NCBI GenBank assembly: GCA_964348535.1
Contig: CAYGDB010000027.1
Location: forward strand, 1 to 9,003
DNA length: 9,003 nucleotides
Source: JBGPJO01 sp964348535
GTDB lineage: Bacteria; Patescibacteriota; Minisyncoccia; Phycocordibacterales; JAKFXT01
Direction: 5' to 3'
Positions 6,819 through 9,003 of this stretch are shown here, piece by piece. How positions within the stretch are numbered: position 1 is the stretch's first letter; each line of letters starts with the position of its first letter. A model generated the notes under the pieces. It saw nothing but the letters and a program-made list of their open reading frames with translations, was not told where the DNA came from and did not search any database. The position numbers were made by a program, and so were the translations under genes.

Positions 6819-7400
6819 TTATTTCTTTAGAAAAATAATTTTGCTTTCTTCAAAAACCCGACGAAAATGGGGGACGATATCGCTTTGAAGTCTTTCCTCC
6901 AATATAGCAAGAACGGAGCTAAAAAACCACATCTGTTCTTCAGGCGAGCCCTTAAAGCTCTTCCAAACCATCGGACCATTTTTACGATAGCCTTCAATCA
7001 TTCCTTCCAAATTATCAATCTTGTCGGCGGCTGAAACCATAAGAGCCTCCGCCCCGGCCGTTTTTAACTTCCCAAGATAAATATCTTTGCGTTCTTTCCA
7101 CGGAAAAAATCTATTTTTTCTTTCATAATATGTGACTTCAGTAACCGAAAAAACCATTTCTTTTACGGCCAAACCAAATTCAGACTCAAGCTCTTCTTCG
7201 GTGTAAGGAGTGTCTTCAAGGGTATCGTGGAGAAGCCCGGCTACAATAACATCCTCTTTGCCGGCGTAATTTGAAAGCAGAGAAGCCACGGAAAAAAGAT
7301 GAGTGATATAAGGCACACCTACTGTTGACTTGCGAACCTGTCCTTGGTGAAGAACCCTTGCCCGTTTTATGGCTTTTTCAATTTTGGGAGTAATGGTCAT
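6819..7400 (-). CDS. HD-domain phosphohydrolase, SpoT/MESH1-like
   Basis: A 193-residue protein that is almost entirely one HD domain of the RelA/SpoT type. Visible residues: H34 in the YITHLFSVA helix, H58-D59 and E62-D63 in GLLHDTLEDT, and D126 with N130 in SAADKIDNL. These correspond to the Mn-binding and catalytic residues of (p)ppGpp hydrolases; the FGLAVKEMVFSVTEVT segment matches the SpoT helix after the HDxxED motif. There is no synthetase, TGS or ACT domain, so it resembles a small alarmone hydrolase or MESH1. Removal of the 3'-pyrophosphate of (p)ppGpp is the leading hypothesis; another phosphorylated nucleotide is possible. Its ATG overlaps the glycosylase stop (ATGA), implying translational coupling. 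It ends in TAA. Confidence 0.9.
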   Translation of the reverse strand: MTITPKIEKAIKRARVLHQGQVRKSTVGVPYITHLFSVASLLSNYAGKEDVIVAGLLHDTLEDTPYTEEELESEFGLAVKEMVFSVTEVTYYERKNRFFPWKERKDIYLGKLKTAGAEALMVSAADKIDNLEGMIEGYRKNGPMVWKSFKGSPEEQMWFFSSVLAILEERLQSDIVPHFRRVFEESKIIFLKK

Positions 7401-7996
7401 TTTTTAAGAATTTTAAAATCTTCAAATAAAGTTTCTTTGGTTTTATTATTATAGATAGCCACAGCCGGATGATAAAGCGGAACTATGGTAATTTTTCCAT
7501 AACTCGTCTTTGCCGAAAATGATTTGCCATGCATCTCGCTTATGGGACGCAAAATATCTTTTAGCCCGAATTTCTCCACAATATAACACATGGAGTAACG
7601 CCCCAGGGTGGCGATTATTTTTGGTTGTATAATCTCAATCTGTCTATCAAGAAACGGCCCGTATACAGCAATTTCTTCTGCCGTCGGGTCTCTATTTTCA
7701 GGGGGGCGGTCTTTAACAATGTTTGTTACATAGACCGACTCTCTTTTAATTCCAACAGACTGAAGCAACTCATCCAAAATATCACCGGAGCGTCCGCAAA
7801 ATGGTTTACCTGTCATGGCTTCATTTTTCCCCGGCGCTTCTCCAACAAACATTACAAAAGCGTCATGACTTCCCTCTCCAACCACAGGCAAAAAATTATT
7901 TTGCTTTCTATAGCGATATAACGGCGATTTTTCTAAAGTTAAAATCCCATCCCGTATAGCCTTCATTTTATTAAATTTTTCCGAGTACTCTGCCAT
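7397..7996 (-). CDS. Family-4 uracil-DNA glycosylase lacking the Fe-S cysteines
   Basis: Removes uracil from DNA, the first step of base-excision repair of deaminated cytosine. Length 199 residues, normal for family 4. Motifs: VGEAPGKNEA (51-60) with GKPFCGRSG (63-71), TNIVKDRPPENRDP (91-104), and HPA (176-178). Family-4 enzymes normally bind a 4Fe-4S cluster through CxxCPL, VKCRPP and a Cys before PFL. Here those positions are L21, S24, D96 and Y112, so all four ligands are missing while the catalytic motifs remain. The two cysteines present (C67, C137) are elsewhere. From memory, similar cysteine-less forms occur in CPR genomes. ATG 7996 has no Shine-Dalgarno sequence, but TATAAT lies 6 nt upstream. 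It overlaps the HD gene by 4 nt and ends in TGA. Confidence 0.93.
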   Translation of the reverse strand: MAEYSEKFNKMKAIRDGILTLEKSPLYRYRKQNNFLPVVGEGSHDAFVMFVGEAPGKNEAMTGKPFCGRSGDILDELLQSVGIKRESVYVTNIVKDRPPENRDPTAEEIAVYGPFLDRQIEIIQPKIIATLGRYSMCYIVEKFGLKDILRPISEMHGKSFSAKTSYGKITIVPLYHPAVAIYNNKTKETLFEDFKILKK

Positions 7997-8008
7997 AAGT
8001 CTATTATA
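7997..8008 (-). promoter_or_regulatory. Glycosylase gene -10 box, leaderless geometry
   Basis: A perfect TATAAT (8008 to 8003) ends exactly 6 nt before ATG 7996, so transcription starting about 7 nt downstream would begin on the A of ATG. No strong -35 box falls in the preceding alkyltransferase coding region, and no Shine-Dalgarno sequence is present. It would drive the glycosylase-HD pair. Confidence 0.5.
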
Positions 8009-8024
8009 CCCGTTTTTACCAAGA

Positions 8025-8300
8025 CTAAACCTTGACTCCTTCGCGCTTTAAAAGTGATGTCTTTTTTGCCATCCCCCTATTGTAACCACCCGTCTTCCCG
8101 TCTGAACGTATAACTCGATGACACGGGATTTTGGAGTTGTAATTTTTTGAGAGAATATTTCCGACTGATCTAAAGGCGCGCGGGCTCCCCGCGCGCCTTG
8201 CCACTTCTTTGTAAGTCATCACCTTACCGCTCTTGATTTTACCGACAATCTTAAAAACTTTATCCGAAAATGTTTGATTGGGTATTTTCTTTATTTTCAT
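8025..8300 (-). CDS. Methylated-DNA--protein-cysteine methyltransferase, minimal domain
   Basis: A suicide DNA-repair protein that takes alkyl groups from O6-alkylguanine onto an active-site cysteine. Counting from ATG 8300 it has 91 residues and is essentially only the catalytic domain (Ogt/Ada-C/MGMT). Visible: IPCHRV with acceptor C60, Y30 (VMTYKEVA), R44 in the RSVG segment matching the human base-flipping Arg finger, an Asn before the motif (KNYNSKIPCHRV), and GGYNRG with KTSLLKREG at the end. The cysteine rules out the catalytically dead Atl type (PWHRV). The usual N-terminal domain is absent. A TTG at 8327 would add 9 residues, but the ATG fits the family better. It overlaps the upstream nuclease gene by 41 nt and ends in TAG. 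A GC hairpin lies inside it (8173-8199). Confidence 0.92.
   Translation of the reverse strand: MKIKKIPNQTFSDKVFKIVGKIKSGKVMTYKEVARRAGSPRAFRSVGNILSKNYNSKIPCHRVIRSDGKTGGYNRGMAKKTSLLKREGVKV
8173..8199. repeat. 12-bp GC-rich inverted repeat inside the alkyltransferase gene
   Basis: Positions 8173-8184 (AAGGCGCGCGGG) are the exact reverse complement of 8188-8199, with a 3-base loop. The stem is 10 G-C pairs plus two A-T pairs, far richer in GC than the surroundings. It encodes part of the ARRAGSPRAF segment just before the Arg finger. No T-run follows on either strand, so it is not a standard intrinsic terminator. Confidence 0.9.
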
Positions 8301-9003
8301 CTTCTTCAATACTTTTACCGCTAGCAATACGTTTTTTGGATTTTGTCATTGCTCCGTTTTCGGCTGCCGCTTCGGCTGATAATTTTTTATAAGCGCAATA
8401 TGAGCAAGTAGAATTCTGTAAAGGCAAAATGTCACTGACTAAACACTCTTTCATTTTTAAAATTAATGGTTCTATCCAGTCCGTATTGCCCTCAAAAGGG
8501 ATAATAGACATTTCAAATTCAAGCTTTCCGTCAAATTTCAAAGCGTCTTTCTTTCCGTTGACGAAAACAAAATAAGCGGTATTCGAAACTTTAAATCCAT
8601 TTTTTCTAAATAGCCATTGGTAAACTTCAAGCTGGCGTTTATATTGGTCTCCCAAATCGCTATCAAGACTTATCTCATCCCTTGTTGCCTTTGCTTTATA
8701 ATCCACAATGAGAAGCTCTCCGTTAGGACGAACCCAAACGTCATCCACCCCGCCTCGTATGGATAAATTGGTCCTCGGATCAAGATATTCTATACCGCGT
8801 CTCATGGCGTCGCGCCACATTTCCATATCTTCGTGTTTGAAAGGCACGGCGTCTATGTCATATTTTTTCATAATAGGATGCGGGTCCTCCGTCTCCCGAA
8901 GCAAATCAAACTCTTTTTTTAAAAGCTCATCAACTGCAATATTTAGAGTAAGCGGATATGTGTCCGGCCTTTTTATGCCGAGACGTTGGTCAAGATAAAA
9001 ACA
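8260..9003 (-). CDS. RecB/Cas4-like PD-(D/E)XK nuclease, 5' end cut by window edge
   Basis: The frame is open to the right edge, giving 247 visible residues, the first being Cys from TGT at 9003-9001. The TTG at 8904 is therefore not the real start. The opening CFYLDQRLGI is the usual early Cys motif of RecB-like nucleases. The catalytic core follows: GGVDDVWV (D87/D88) and LLIVDYKAK (D101, K103), then a QLEVYQW helix, which acts as the QxxxY motif. Near the end is CSYC (C200, C203). With the first Cys this resembles the Cys arrangement of Cas4/AddB-type Fe-S nucleases, but a fourth Cys is not seen. The last 40 residues are a charged tail (EEDENKENTQSNIFG) of low complexity. No helicase or cas neighbour is present, so a general DNA-repair or processing role is likelier than CRISPR adaptation. 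The alkyltransferase gene overlaps its 3' end by 41 nt. Confidence 0.9.
   Translation of the reverse strand, partial: CFYLDQRLGIKRPDTYPLTLNIAVDELLKKEFDLLRETEDPHPIMKKYDIDAVPFKHEDMEMWRDAMRRGIEYLDPRTNLSIRGGVDDVWVRPNGELLIVDYKAKATRDEISLDSDLGDQYKRQLEVYQWLFRKNGFKVSNTAYFVFVNGKKDALKFDGKLEFEMSIIPFEGNTDWIEPLILKMKECLVSDILPLQNSTCSYCAYKKLSAEAAAENGAMTKSKKRIASGKSIEEDENKENTQSNIFG

Noticed and set aside
8260..9003. CRISPR Cas4
   Set aside because: No repeats or cas genes are in the window, the tail lacks a third C-terminal Cys, and the family style matches free-standing RecB-like nucleases.

Overview
The window looks like a chromosomal segment of a small-genome bacterium, most likely Candidate Phyla Radiation (Patescibacteria, Parcubacteria-like). 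This placement is an inference from remembered protein style, not from a search. It rests on a compact alanyl-tRNA synthetase with a DNRHTTFFEMLGNWSFGDYF motif, a family-4 uracil-DNA glycosylase lacking its cysteines, a one-domain O6-alkylguanine transferase, a NYN protein of the kind common in these genomes, and a tightly packed AT-rich layout. All recognisable genes lie on the minus strand. TAA, TAG and TGA all end intact genes here, so there is no sign of stop-codon reassignment. No tRNA, rRNA, CRISPR array or transposase was seen.

Read in the direction of transcription (right to left): a RecB/Cas4-like PD-(D/E)XK nuclease cut by the right edge (8260-9003) overlaps a minimal alkylguanine-DNA alkyltransferase (8025-8300). 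A family-4 uracil-DNA glycosylase (7397-7996) follows, overlapping by 4 nt a SpoT/MESH1-like HD hydrolase (6819-7400). Next is a probable three-gene operon: a half-size EamA transporter (6364-6786), a catalytic M16 metallopeptidase (5069-6364) and an M16 partner without the zinc site (3787-5064). After a 71-nt gap comes a protein with a signal peptide, an exported domain, one transmembrane helix and a cytosolic PD-(D/E)XK nuclease domain (2741-3715). A 316-nt intergenic stretch holds a terminator hairpin, a 15-bp tandem repeat and a promoter. It leads to a NYN-domain RNase gene broken by one in-frame amber codon (1849-2424), then a strong terminator. Last is alaS (1-1762), cut by the left edge just before its CGGxH editing motif.

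Functionally, the right third is a small genome-maintenance cluster: nuclease, alkyl-damage reversal, uracil excision, and a possible nucleotide or stringent-response hydrolase. The middle pairs a transporter with a two-subunit cytoplasmic M16 peptidase. The left third carries a membrane nuclease, a disrupted RNase and a housekeeping synthetase. Several genes have a -10-like hexamer ending only 5-6 nt before the ATG and no ribosome-binding site, which suggests leaderless mRNAs. The less ordinary items are the membrane-anchored nuclease with an exported domain, the amber codon in the NYN gene, the iron-sulfur-less glycosylase, the recurring leaderless promoter geometry, a 12-bp GC hairpin inside the alkyltransferase gene, and a 14-bp palindrome duplicated in two reading frames within alaS.
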